NCBI GenBank assembly: GCA_910587035.1
Contig: CAJUMQ010000011.1
Coordinates: forward strand, 14,807 to 78,806
Length of the DNA stretch: 64,000 nucleotides
Direction of reading: 5' to 3'
From: an uncultured Desulfovibrio sp.
GTDB lineage: Bacteria > Desulfobacterota > Desulfovibrionia > Desulfovibrionales > Desulfovibrionaceae
Part shown: piece by piece, positions 18,075 to 25,699 of the stretch
Layout: every line of letters begins with the position of its first letter
How positions within the stretch are numbered: the first letter of the stretch is position 1
Notes under the pieces: model-generated
Database searches by the model: none
Told to the model about the DNA's origin: nothing
Seen by the model: the letters and a program-made list of their open reading frames with translations, nothing else
Made by a program: the position numbers and the translations under genes

Positions 18075-19162
18075 GATTCAGGCCCGGAGTATTGTTTTGC
18101 TGGCGGCTGGTCATATATTCGCTGCGCATGGCCCTTGATTAATTTGTCACCCAGCCTGCGCGGCTGCTTGAGAATGCGACAGCGATCGCCATCCGCAATA
18201 AGACCCATGGGAATATACAGGCCGCTGTCCCTCTCGCTGTTCCAGACAATCTCATTGTCCGCATTTTCCTGTCCAAAACCGGCTGCAGCCAGTTTTTCCG
18301 ACAAAAAGGAACGCTGGGGAGGCTCCAGAGAATCCAGAATATCCAGAACGCCACTGGCCAGCTGGCAGGCGGCATTGGCACATGCCCCGGAATTCTGGCT
18401 GTTACCCTGTGAGTTTTCAAGCCTGCGAAGCTCGAAATCCCTCTGGCCAACTTCTTTGATTACAAACAGGGCCAGATTAAGCCTTTGTGTGGTCTGCTCA
18501 AGCAAATTCTGCTCAAATACAGACATATTAAGACCTGTGATTTTTTTGGAAAAGAATATCAGGAGGAAAAATGCGCCACCCAGCAGCCAGACTGACTTGA
18601 AAAAATTTGGCCTTGCGCCCGCGCCAAATACCAGACTCCTGAAACTGGAAAAACTGCCAAAACGCACAAGGCCAGCGGCCAGCTGCCCTGCAAAACGTGT
18701 CAGGGCACCAAGTCCAAGGCAGGTCAGGGCAATGCGGCGTGCGCGCGGGTTGGCGCCAAGATAGTCATTGAGCCAGATTGCCCCAAGTATGGCGGCAGCC
18801 CGGATGATATCCCCCCCCATGCCAATAAAATCAAGCAGCGCGGCGACAATGCCGCCAAGAACCCAGCCAATGCCCACTGCGCCCGCAAGGGAGAGGAAGG
18901 CGGTCCTTTTTTCATAGAGTCCTGCACAGTCAAAATCGGGCAGGGCGGCTGCAAGCGACCAAAGAAATTCGCTTTTGTCAGACAACTGCTCAAGCTCTGT
19001 CGATGCCGCCATCCCGGCTGCTTCATCCACAATCGATTTCTTTAAATCCTGAAGCCTGCGCAGAATGGCTTCCCGATCGTCTGGTTTTGTCGCGATTTCA
19101 TCGCATATGTTTTTTACAAGTTGTCTGGCGGCATCCGTCAACAAGGGTTCATCTGTTTCCAC
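18071..19162 (-). CDS. Uncharacterised multi-pass membrane protein coupled to the Hsp70-like gene
   Basis: I do not recognise a family. The 363-residue product has an N-terminal helical cytoplasmic-looking region (1-80). About four hydrophobic segments follow near residues 88-112, 119-136, 143-165 and 189-206, and the remaining C-terminal 150 residues are soluble, with a Gln/Asn-rich stretch and the short motif IPMGLIADGDRCRILKQPRR. The frame opens with TTG at 19189, but the GTG at 19162 is preferred because CAGGTGG lies 6 nt upstream. It is the first gene of the minus-strand operon and overlaps the Hsp70-like gene by 4 nt, so it is probably that protein's membrane partner. Confidence 0.75.
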   Translation of the reverse strand: METDEPLLTDAARQLVKNICDEIATKPDDREAILRRLQDLKKSIVDEAAGMAASTELEQLSDKSEFLWSLAAALPDFDCAGLYEKRTAFLSLAGAVGIGWVLGGIVAALLDFIGMGGDIIRAAAILGAIWLNDYLGANPRARRIALTCLGLGALTRFAGQLAAGLVRFGSFSSFRSLVFGAGARPNFFKSVWLLGGAFFLLIFFSKKITGLNMSVFEQNLLEQTTQRLNLALFVIKEVGQRDFELRRLENSQGNSQNSGACANAACQLASGVLDILDSLEPPQRSFLSEKLAAAGFGQENADNEIVWNSERDSGLYIPMGLIADGDRCRILKQPRRLGDKLIKGHAQRIYDQPPAKQYSGPES

Positions 19163-19189
19163 TATTAACCACCTGCAGCTTTTTCGCAA

Positions 19190-19438
19190 TCGGCAAGCTC
19201 TTGCGAATTGCGCGAATTACCATATATATAACATGTAGAAGTTGAAATTATTCCCACGGGCAGGCATCCCCTGGCCCAGGGGGGATTTCACGCGCGCCTT
19301 GCGCCGCAAAGCCGCGAGGGAATGCCCGATTTTTATTGGGCATACGCAATACTACAGTTGAACCTGGATATTGGCAAACATGCCACATGCTGGCAGCCAC
19401 TTCACATCCAACAAATCATTACTGGCAGGATACTGAGA
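19190..19438. other. Gap between the divergent membrane-protein operon and merR
   Basis: About 250 nt with no gene. It holds a G/C-rich hairpin (CCCCTGG/CAGGGG near 19267-19285), a segment GCGCCTTGCGCC near 19293-19304 that also occurs inverted in the rpoC downstream gap, and a small hairpin ATGCCC/GGGCAT (19322-19343). Promoters for both divergent units should lie here, but I cannot place them convincingly. Confidence 0.4.
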
Positions 19439-19879
19439 ATGAAAATAAAAATAGGCGCGCTTGCAAAAATGTTTGGCTGCCCTGTGGTGACAGTACGTTA
19501 CTATGAAAAGGAGGGCCTGCTTAAGGAACCGGCGCGCACAAACAGCAATTACAGGCTTTATGGGGATGAGGACATTGACCGGCTCAGATTTATCATGCAT
19601 TGCCGCAAGCATGACATAAGCATCAATGAAATTCGGGATCTGCTAAAATTGCGGGAAAATCCCCATCAGGATTGTGGCTATGTGCACGAGATGATCAACA
19701 GGCACATTGCTGGAGTGGATGAAAAGATATCGGCCCTGCAGAATCTCAAGGAGGAACTGATCGCCTTGAGCAAATTGAGCGCCTGTGAGCAAAAAGGCAA
19801 CTGCACCATATTGCGCACCCTGGGTGCTTCAGATGGCTGCTCAAGCTGCAAGCAAATTCAAGTATCCAAGGGCGCGTAA
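19439..19879 (+). CDS. MerR-family regulator, Cd(II)/Pb(II)-responsive type
   Basis: A 146-residue MerR-family activator. The N-terminal winged helix-turn-helix (MKIKIGALAKMFGCPVVTVRYYEKEGLL) is followed by the TNSNYRLYGDEDIDRLRFI segment and a long dimerisation helix. Metal-binding cysteines are placed as in CadR/PbrR proteins: Cys79 in HQDCGYVH, Cys116 and Cys122 in ACEQKGNC. There is also a Cys14 and a C-terminal CSSC pair (134/137). The ATG at 19439 is chosen over upstream ATG 19322 because the HTH begins there. No metal ATPase or efflux gene is adjacent, so its target is unclear; methylglyoxal synthase follows after 86 nt. Confidence 0.87.
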   Translation: MKIKIGALAKMFGCPVVTVRYYEKEGLLKEPARTNSNYRLYGDEDIDRLRFIMHCRKHDISINEIRDLLKLRENPHQDCGYVHEMINRHIAGVDEKISALQNLKEELIALSKLSACEQKGNCTILRTLGASDGCSSCKQIQVSKGA

Positions 19880-19965
19880 AAAACTGGCGCCGCTTCAGGC
19901 ACTGATTGTGCGCCGCCATTTGCGGTGCATGCACAGCAAAAACAAATTTTCCCGGGGAGATGGAT

Positions 19966-20400
19966 ATGTCAAGACATGTGGGCGCTGTAAAACGCATTGC
20001 CCTGATCGCGCATGACAACATGAAGCAGGGGCTGATTGAGTGGTGCGAAATTCACAAGGATATTCTTGCAGGCCACTCCCTGTGCGGCACAGGCACAACT
20101 GCCAGGCTCATAAGAGAAAAAACTGGCCTGCAGGTAAAGGCCTATCTCAGCGGCCCCCTGGGGGGAGATCAGGAAATTGGCGCCCGTGTTGCCGAAGGCC
20201 ATCTCGATATTGTGATATTTTTTTCCGATCCCCTCACTGCCCAGCCGCATGATCCGGATGTGCGCGCGCTTCTTCGCATCGCACAGGTGTATGACATTCC
20301 CATTGCCCTTAACCGCATTTCCGCAGACTATTTCATCAGCTCAAAGCTTTTTTATAGCGACCACGATTATGAGCCGCACATCATGGGCGCAAAAAAATAG
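19966..20400 (+). CDS. mgsA: Methylglyoxal synthase
   Basis: Converts dihydroxyacetone phosphate to methylglyoxal and phosphate, a bypass that relieves sugar-phosphate stress. The product is 144 residues, close to the family norm. Active-site and phosphate-binding elements are visible: IALIAHDNMK (H16, D17, K20), GTGTTARLI (42-49), SGPLGGDQEIGARVAEG with the catalytic aspartate D68, and FFSDPLTAQPHDPDVRALLR. The ATG at 19966 has GGGGAG 6 nt upstream. In-frame ATGs at 19906 and 19960 are less well placed. Cotranscription with the upstream MerR-type gene is possible given the 86-nt gap. Confidence 0.93.
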   Translation: MSRHVGAVKRIALIAHDNMKQGLIEWCEIHKDILAGHSLCGTGTTARLIREKTGLQVKAYLSGPLGGDQEIGARVAEGHLDIVIFFSDPLTAQPHDPDVRALLRIAQVYDIPIALNRISADYFISSKLFYSDHDYEPHIMGAKK

Positions 20401-20474
20401 CTGCATCATTCACAATCCTGATGAATGCGGCTTGTGGACTTAAGCCTAGCAGACAGGCCATTGCGTGGTCTATC

Positions 20475-20512
20475 TGTTCCAGGGCATTTTTTTAATAAAA
20501 TGCCCTGGAACA
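20475..20512. terminator. 38-bp perfect palindrome after mgsA
   Basis: TGTTCCAGGGCATTTT (20475-20490) and its exact complement (20497-20512) flank a 6-nt loop, giving a 16-bp perfect stem. The inner T-run lies in the stem, so termination would be imperfect but possible for both mgsA and the convergent epimerase gene. A second small hairpin (TTTGCC/GGCAAA, 20514-20536) follows at once. Confidence 0.6.
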
Positions 20513-20569
20513 TTTGCCGATTGAAAATAGGCAAATGCAAGGCGTTTCTTCTGAGCGACCGAGCAAGAG

Positions 20570-20638
20570 TGTGCGGGAAATTGAATTTTTCCGCAAAACG
20601 CCAGCGCGCATGGTTGAAACGCGTGGAGCGTCTCAACT
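20570..20638. repeat. Multi-hairpin intergenic repeat, copy C
   Basis: This shares its layout with the copies at 39853-39915 and 61727-61790: an upstream hairpin (TGCGG at 20572-20576 with CCGCA at 20591-20595), a GC-rich linker containing GCCAGCGCGCATG, then a 10-bp hairpin (GTTGAAACGC 20613-20622 with GCGTCTCAAC 20628-20637, one mismatch). In the linker and the outer part of the second stem, sequence identity to copy A is clear on the reverse strand (TTTCAACCAT followed by G/C-rich GGCG). The inner stem bases differ but stay paired. Confidence 0.55.
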
Positions 20639-20648
20639 GATAAATGCT

Positions 20649-21146
20649 CTAAAATTCGAATGGTATCACATCATTTTTGGGCGGCAGCCGCTGGCATTCA
20701 CCAGGGTCATGCACCATGTCCGCCAGATTGCAAATAAGCGCTGGTGTATCTCCCATGGCCTGGAAACCATACCAGACTCCCGCAGGTATGCGCAGCAACT
20801 TGTAATTGTCCGGCCTGCCAAGCTCCATGACCACCAGGGAGCCAAGCGTGAAGGATGCCCCCCTGGCATCATAAAGAGCGATTTTAATTCTTCCCACAGG
20901 TACCGTAAAAAGCTGGTTTTGTTCCTTATGCATTTTCCAGGCCTTGATCTGCCCGGTTTCAATCTCCGAAAAATAGATTTCTCCAAAACCATCTGCAAAT
21001 TTAGGCAGGAGGGGGGAATCCTTGCGGAGCATCCGCAAAACAGGGCCGCCAGGTGCTGCAATTATTTTTAAGGGTTCCACATAGGCGCCCCTTATGCCTA
21101 TATCCCCCAATGTATCCTGTTGGGTGGCGGTATTTAATTTGTCCAT
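20649..21146 (-). CDS. dTDP-4-dehydrorhamnose 3,5-epimerase-like sugar epimerase
   Basis: A 165-residue RmlC-type cupin, probably epimerising the 4-keto-6-deoxy sugar made by the two preceding genes. Family-like segments are GQIKAWKMHKEQNQLFTVPV, VGRIKIALYDARG and LRIPAGVWYGFQAMGDTPAL. In RmlC relatives the segment reads like KGWHxHxxQ; here the first histidine is replaced by lysine (AWKMHKEQ), so stereochemistry or activity may differ. The frame runs up to 21251, but ATG 21146 has AGGGGA 6 nt upstream. It overlaps the end of rfbG by 13 nt and is the last gene of the rfbF-rfbG unit. Confidence 0.82.
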   Translation of the reverse strand: MDKLNTATQQDTLGDIGIRGAYVEPLKIIAAPGGPVLRMLRKDSPLLPKFADGFGEIYFSEIETGQIKAWKMHKEQNQLFTVPVGRIKIALYDARGASFTLGSLVVMELGRPDNYKLLRIPAGVWYGFQAMGDTPALICNLADMVHDPGECQRLPPKNDVIPFEF

Positions 21147-22240
21147 TTTAATCCCCTGTTTTGGGCGGCATTGGCATAGGCCGCTATTTGCCCCTGTGTG
21201 AAATCCCACATATCCGGAGTGGCACCGGTGGCATAGTAGCGCGCATACCATTCCGCGGTATAGCGAACAGTTTCCTCAAAATTCAATGTTGCCTTCCAGT
21301 CAAGATGTGCCAGAGCCTTATCACAGCATAGCTTGAGCAGGGTGCATTCCTTTTTGGCGCCGCAGCCGTCAGGATCCGAGACACTTGTAAATCCTGGCCA
21401 GAACCTGGCCAGACTGGCCACCAGCTCGGACACAGGGTTGTTGACATCTGCAGGCGGGCCAAAATTGTAGGCCTGCCCTCTTGGAGAAAAACCACAGCCA
21501 TAATCATTGTCATGGAGTATGGCTCCAAGCCATAAATAACCGGATAATGGCTCAAGAACATGCTGCCAGGGCCGTGTGGCGCCGGGACTGCGGATGAGCG
21601 CCGGTTTGCCGCTGGCCCAGGCCCTGGCGCAATCCGGAACTATCCTGTCATTTGCCCAGTCTCCGCCGCCAATGACATTGCCTGCCCTCACCGTGGCGCA
21701 TGCCGCTCCCTGTTTATAGAAGCTGTCAAAATAGGAATGGGCGATGATCTCCGCGCACCCCTTGGAGGCGGAGTAGGGATCGGATCCGCCAAGCCTGTCA
21801 GTTTCCCGATAGCCCCAAACCCATTCATCATTGCGATAGCATTTGTCCGAGGTAATGATTACCATCGCCTTGATGGATTCGCAGTGGCGCCCTGCCTCAA
21901 GGATATTGAGCACCCCCATCATGTTTGTCTGGAAGGTGGTTACAGGGTCGGCATAAGAATCGCGCACAAGAGCCTGTGCCGCAAGATGAAAAACAAAGTC
22001 CGGCTGCGCCTGCTTCAGTGCCTGGGCCAGCTTTTCGCCATCGCGCACATCCCCTTCAATATTGTGCATTTTCTGGTCCAGGCCAAGGGCGTCAAAATTG
22101 GCAGGCCTGGTAGGCACACCCAGAGAATAACCTGTGACCTGTGCCCCCATGGATATGAGCCACGCGCAGAGCCATGATCCCTTGAATCCTGTATGCCCTG
22201 TTACAAAAATATTTTTGTTTCTGTATATGTCCGCAAACAT
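21134..22240 (-). CDS. rfbG: CDP-glucose 4,6-dehydratase
   Basis: Converts CDP-glucose to CDP-4-keto-6-deoxyglucose, the branch point to CDP-linked deoxy and dideoxy sugars of O-antigens. It is a short-chain dehydrogenase/reductase of 368 residues. The NAD-binding loop NIFVTGHTGFKGSWLCAWL is at the N-terminus, followed by FVFHLAAQALVRDSYADP, ITSDKCYRN and the catalytic YSASK. ATG 22240 is chosen over the open frame to 22291 because it follows GGGAGG at a good distance and starts the standard fold. It lies 13 nt after rfbF and overlaps the epimerase gene. Confidence 0.94.
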   Translation of the reverse strand: MFADIYRNKNIFVTGHTGFKGSWLCAWLISMGAQVTGYSLGVPTRPANFDALGLDQKMHNIEGDVRDGEKLAQALKQAQPDFVFHLAAQALVRDSYADPVTTFQTNMMGVLNILEAGRHCESIKAMVIITSDKCYRNDEWVWGYRETDRLGGSDPYSASKGCAEIIAHSYFDSFYKQGAACATVRAGNVIGGGDWANDRIVPDCARAWASGKPALIRSPGATRPWQHVLEPLSGYLWLGAILHDNDYGCGFSPRGQAYNFGPPADVNNPVSELVASLARFWPGFTSVSDPDGCGAKKECTLLKLCCDKALAHLDWKATLNFEETVRYTAEWYARYYATGATPDMWDFTQGQIAAYANAAQNRGLKWTN

Positions 22241-22253
22241 CGCAACCTCCCAG

Positions 22254-23018
22254 CTAAACCCAGAATGCCTTGCCATGCTCCCACAATTCATTGAGCTTCA
22301 GGGAATCCCTCAGAGTATCCATGCATTGCCACTGCCCCGGATGGGGATACATGGAAAGCTGCCCCTCAGCGGCAAGGTTTTGCAGTGGCTCCCTTTCCAG
22401 ATCGCAATTCTCATCTTCATCGAGGTAATCAAGAAATTTTCTTTCAAAAACAAAAAAGCCGCAGTTTATGTATTCATTGAGAACAGGCTTTTCCTCCCAG
22501 GACAATATCTTGCCATCCTCGCCTGTGCGCACAGCCCCAAAGCGCGATGGCATCCGCACCCCGGTAAAGGTGCCGATGGTGCCTGATTTTTTGTGGAATT
22601 CCAGTAATTTGTCCAGATCAATATTCGCAAGTCCATCACCATATGTCACCATAAAGCGGTCACCTTTTATATATTTGGCCACACGCTTCAGCCTTGCGCC
22701 CTTCAGGGTGTCCTGCCCCGTGTCGCAAAGGGTGATGTTCCAGTCCTCCAGATAGCCCGGATGCATGGCGATGTTGCCGCTTTTGAGGTTTATGGTGAAA
22801 TCGGAATTTCTCATCTGGTAATCAAAAAAATATTCCTTGATAACTTCTCCCTTGTAGCCAAGGGGCAGGATGAAGTCGCGAAACCCGAACCGGGAGTAAA
22901 TGGACATTATATGCCAGAGGATGGGACGGCCGCCAATTTCCACCATGGGTTTTGGTTTTATGGCTGTCTCCTCCCGCAGTCTGGTGCCCTTGCCACCGCA
23001 CATGATTATGGTCTCCAT
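22254..23018 (-). CDS. rfbF: Glucose-1-phosphate cytidylyltransferase
   Basis: Forms CDP-glucose from CTP and glucose 1-phosphate, the first step of CDP-deoxysugar synthesis. The 254-residue length is usual. The nucleotidyltransferase signature is METIIMCGGKGTRLREET at the start, followed by KPKPMVEIGGRPILWHIM, the VTYGDGLANIDL metal/sugar site and VLNEYINCGFFVFERKFLDY. ATG 23018 has GGGAGG 5 nt upstream and is preferred to the open frame up to 23096. It is the first gene of a three-gene unit that supplies a 6-deoxyhexose for surface polysaccharide. The downstream transferases are not in the window. Confidence 0.95.
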   Translation of the reverse strand: METIIMCGGKGTRLREETAIKPKPMVEIGGRPILWHIMSIYSRFGFRDFILPLGYKGEVIKEYFFDYQMRNSDFTINLKSGNIAMHPGYLEDWNITLCDTGQDTLKGARLKRVAKYIKGDRFMVTYGDGLANIDLDKLLEFHKKSGTIGTFTGVRMPSRFGAVRTGEDGKILSWEEKPVLNEYINCGFFVFERKFLDYLDEDENCDLEREPLQNLAAEGQLSMYPHPGQWQCMDTLRDSLKLNELWEHGKAFWV

Positions 23019-23277
23019 TATTCCTCCCTTGCGAACGGATTGGATTTCCCGCCTATTTTTAACAAATTGACGCCAACAAATAAAGAGGCCCCGCAAGGTA
23101 TGGTAAAAAGATGAGAAAATTGCAAATAATTGCCTTTAAATGGCGTATGGGTCCTTTTTGAAACAAACAGACATTTACTTTTGCTGGCACAGGCTTTATC
23201 AGAAAAGGATATTTGCTACAGGCAGGATGGGAAATCCCCGCGAGCATTACTCTTTATTATCCCAGGGAGGATATGGC

Positions 23278-24369
23278 ATGGCATCTGTAGTTTATATGGC
23301 CGGCCCGCATGGGCGCTCGGCTTCCGCCAATAATTATGTAAAGGTGGAGCGTCTGTGTGATGCCCTAAATCTCAAAAAAGTGGTGAAAAAAGGCGAGCCC
23401 TGTGGCATAAAGCTGCATTTTGGGGAGTATGGCAACAACACCCATCTAAACCCGGGTTTTGTGCGCAGAGTTGTGAACAAGGTCAGCGCGGCTGGAGCAA
23501 AACCATTTCTCACTGACAGCACCACCCTGTATTCCGGCATGCGCAACAATGCGGTTGACCACCTGAAAGTTGCCTATCTGCATGGTTTTACACCGGCCGT
23601 GGTTGATGCTCCCGTAATTATAGCGGATGGCCTGTTTGGTGAAAACGGTGTGCCGGTGCGCATTGATTGCAAGCATTTTGCCGAGGTCTATATCGCAGAT
23701 GTCATAGACCGCGCGCCATCGCTGGTGGTTCTGTCCCATTTCAAGGGGCATGAGATGGCCGGCTTTGGCGGCGCCATCAAAAATCTCGCCATGGGTGGAG
23801 CATGTGTGCGCGGCAAGCGGGATCAGCATGGTGTGCATGTGAATATTGATGAAGCCAAATGTGTGGGCTGCGGCCGCTGTGTGAAAGTGTGTCCGCAAAA
23901 GGCACTTTCCCTTGTGGACAAGAAAAGCCATGTGGATGTCCGCAAATGCATTGGCTGTTTCGAGTGCATCACGGTATGTCCTGTAAAGGCCATTGGCATC
24001 GACTGGGCCACCGAAATGAAGCCGTTTATTGAAAGAATGACGGAATATGCCCTGGGCGTAGTCAAGGGGCGTCAGAAAAGGCTCTGCTACATCAATTTTG
24101 TAATGAATGTGACGCCGGACTGCGATTGTGTGCAATGGAGCGATCTGCCAATTGTTCCAAACCTGGGCATACTGGCAAGCCATGATCCTGTTGCGCTGGA
24201 CCAGGCATGTCTGGATCTGGTCAACAAGGCCCCGGCGCTTGATCCCAAACTTGCTGATGCGCCAGACAAGTTCAAGGCTCGCTGGCCGCATACTGAAGGT
24301 GAAAGGCAGCTTTCCTATGCCGAGGAGCTTGGCATGGGCACACGCGAGTATACCATAGAAAATATTTAG
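23278..24369 (+). CDS. DUF362 domain protein with two [4Fe-4S] ferredoxin motifs
   Basis: A 363-residue DUF362-family protein, common in strict anaerobes; its reaction is unknown. The DUF362 region runs through IKLHFGEYGNNTHLNPGFVR, LTDSTTLYSGMRNNA and VLSHFKGHEMAGFGGAIKNLAMG. An inserted 2[4Fe-4S] segment then follows with CVGCGRCVKVCP and CIGCFECITVCP, and a C-terminal DUF362 piece includes ILASHDPVALDQACLDLV. ATG 23278 with GGGAGG upstream is preferred to the frame start at 23140. It stands alone between divergent rfbF and convergent nagZ. An electron-transfer or cofactor-related role is inference from the clusters only. Confidence 0.88.
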   Translation: MASVVYMAGPHGRSASANNYVKVERLCDALNLKKVVKKGEPCGIKLHFGEYGNNTHLNPGFVRRVVNKVSAAGAKPFLTDSTTLYSGMRNNAVDHLKVAYLHGFTPAVVDAPVIIADGLFGENGVPVRIDCKHFAEVYIADVIDRAPSLVVLSHFKGHEMAGFGGAIKNLAMGGACVRGKRDQHGVHVNIDEAKCVGCGRCVKVCPQKALSLVDKKSHVDVRKCIGCFECITVCPVKAIGIDWATEMKPFIERMTEYALGVVKGRQKRLCYINFVMNVTPDCDCVQWSDLPIVPNLGILASHDPVALDQACLDLVNKAPALDPKLADAPDKFKARWPHTEGERQLSYAEELGMGTREYTIENI

Positions 24370-24404
24370 GCAATGAACGGGCGGCAATCGCCTCTGAAAT
24401 TCAT

Positions 24405-24442
24405 CAATGCCGGTCTGACAGGCTCATGTCGGGCCGGCATTG
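24405..24442. terminator. Hairpin between convergent DUF362 and nagZ genes
   Basis: CAATGCCGG (24405-24413) pairs with CCGGCATTG (24434-24442), and the stem continues inward through TCTGACA/TGTCGGG with two T-G pairs, giving about 16 bp and a 6-nt loop. No T-run flanks it, but its place between two convergent stops suits a bidirectional terminator. Confidence 0.6.
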
Positions 24443-24462
24443 GGAATATGTTGCATGCCGGT

Positions 24463-25641
24463 TCATTGGGCAGGTTTTCCCTCAACCAAAGGCTTGGCCC
24501 CAGCGGCATATGCCTGTTTGAGGCCATTGATCCGGGACCAGGACTGCCTTATGCGCTCCTCGCTTATGATGCCGTCCTCCAGCAGTGATTTCATGGCAGT
24601 CCAGACTTTTTGGGGCAGGGCTGGATCCCACTCGAGATTGTTGCCAAACAGCAGAATGTCGATTCCGGCATCAATTGTCAGAGCTATGGCATTCTTCAGC
24701 TCGAACTCGGAGGCTATGGCCTTCATCTGCATATCATCGCTTATCACCACTCCCTGCCAGCCAAGACCATCGCGCAGAAGTCCTGTGACAATTTTTGCGG
24801 AAAGTGTGGCCGGCAACTCGGCATCAAGACCAGCAAGCCGCAAGTGCCCTGTCATGACCATGCCTGGCCAGCCAGCCCTGAAAATCTCCGCATAGGGCAA
24901 AAGGTCCACATTTGCGTTCCAGCATTGGCTGATATCCACGGCGCCAAGATGGGTGTCTTTGCCGGCGCAGCCCTGACCGGGAAAATGCTTTAGCACCGGG
25001 ATGACCCCGTTCCTGGCCAGCCCTCTGCCAAAAGACAGGGCATGGGCTGCCACCTGTGCCGGGTCACTGCTGAAAGCGCGCCCAAGCCTGCCAATGACCG
25101 GATTGTATGGATTGGAGTCAACATCCACCACCGGTGCAAGATCCACGTCTATGCCCAGGCTCGCCAATTCCTGTCCAAGCCTGTCCGCCATGTCAAATGT
25201 GCTTTCAGACGATGACTGGCCCATGTGCTGGGCAGAGGGCAGATCCATAAATCCGCGCGCAGGCCTGAGTCTGCGCACCTGCCCGCCTTCCTGGTCTATG
25301 CCAATGAAAATTGGACCTTTTGCCGCCTTGCGCAAATCGGCAGTCAGAGTTTTCAGCTGTTCAGGGCTTTCAATGTTGCGGATATTGCCATTGCTGATGT
25401 CTTTTTCGAAAAGAATTATGCCACCAATTTTTCCCTCGGAAAGCATGGGATAAATTTCATTGCCTGCCTCGAATTTGATACCCCGAAAGCCGAACATCAG
25501 CATCGCGCCAAGCATCTGGTCCATGTCGGTGCCATCTTGCGCGGCAACTGGCGCGGCAACTGGCTGTGTGGTAGCGGCGGCCCAGGCAGGTGATGCGGCT
25601 GCCGCAAAAAATAAAATGGCAAATATCAGGGATCGGAACAT
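24463..25641 (-). CDS. NagZ-like beta-N-acetylhexosaminidase (glycoside hydrolase family 3), exported
   Basis: A 392-residue family 3 glycosidase, likely removing N-acetylglucosamine from peptidoglycan fragments. It has a cleavable signal peptide (residues 1-21, ending SPAWAA), so it should act in the periplasm, whereas enterobacterial NagZ is cytoplasmic. Visible motifs are GIDQEGGQVRRLRPARGF, DVDSNPYNPVIGRLGRAF, the loop KHFPGQG (218-224, Q where H is usual) with the Asp229-Thr-His231 dyad, and the nucleophile region VVISDDMQMKAI. ATG 25641 follows GGAGG; the frame to 25761 lacks such support. It precedes no obvious partner; the PHP gene lies upstream on the same strand. Confidence 0.9.
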   Translation of the reverse strand: MFRSLIFAILFFAAAASPAWAAATTQPVAAPVAAQDGTDMDQMLGAMLMFGFRGIKFEAGNEIYPMLSEGKIGGIILFEKDISNGNIRNIESPEQLKTLTADLRKAAKGPIFIGIDQEGGQVRRLRPARGFMDLPSAQHMGQSSSESTFDMADRLGQELASLGIDVDLAPVVDVDSNPYNPVIGRLGRAFSSDPAQVAAHALSFGRGLARNGVIPVLKHFPGQGCAGKDTHLGAVDISQCWNANVDLLPYAEIFRAGWPGMVMTGHLRLAGLDAELPATLSAKIVTGLLRDGLGWQGVVISDDMQMKAIASEFELKNAIALTIDAGIDILLFGNNLEWDPALPQKVWTAMKSLLEDGIISEERIRQSWSRINGLKQAYAAGAKPLVEGKPAQ

Positions 25642-25699
25642 GCTTACCTCCATAAAATTTGCGTAAAAATATTGAAGAATGACTTTAATAAAAATTTTG

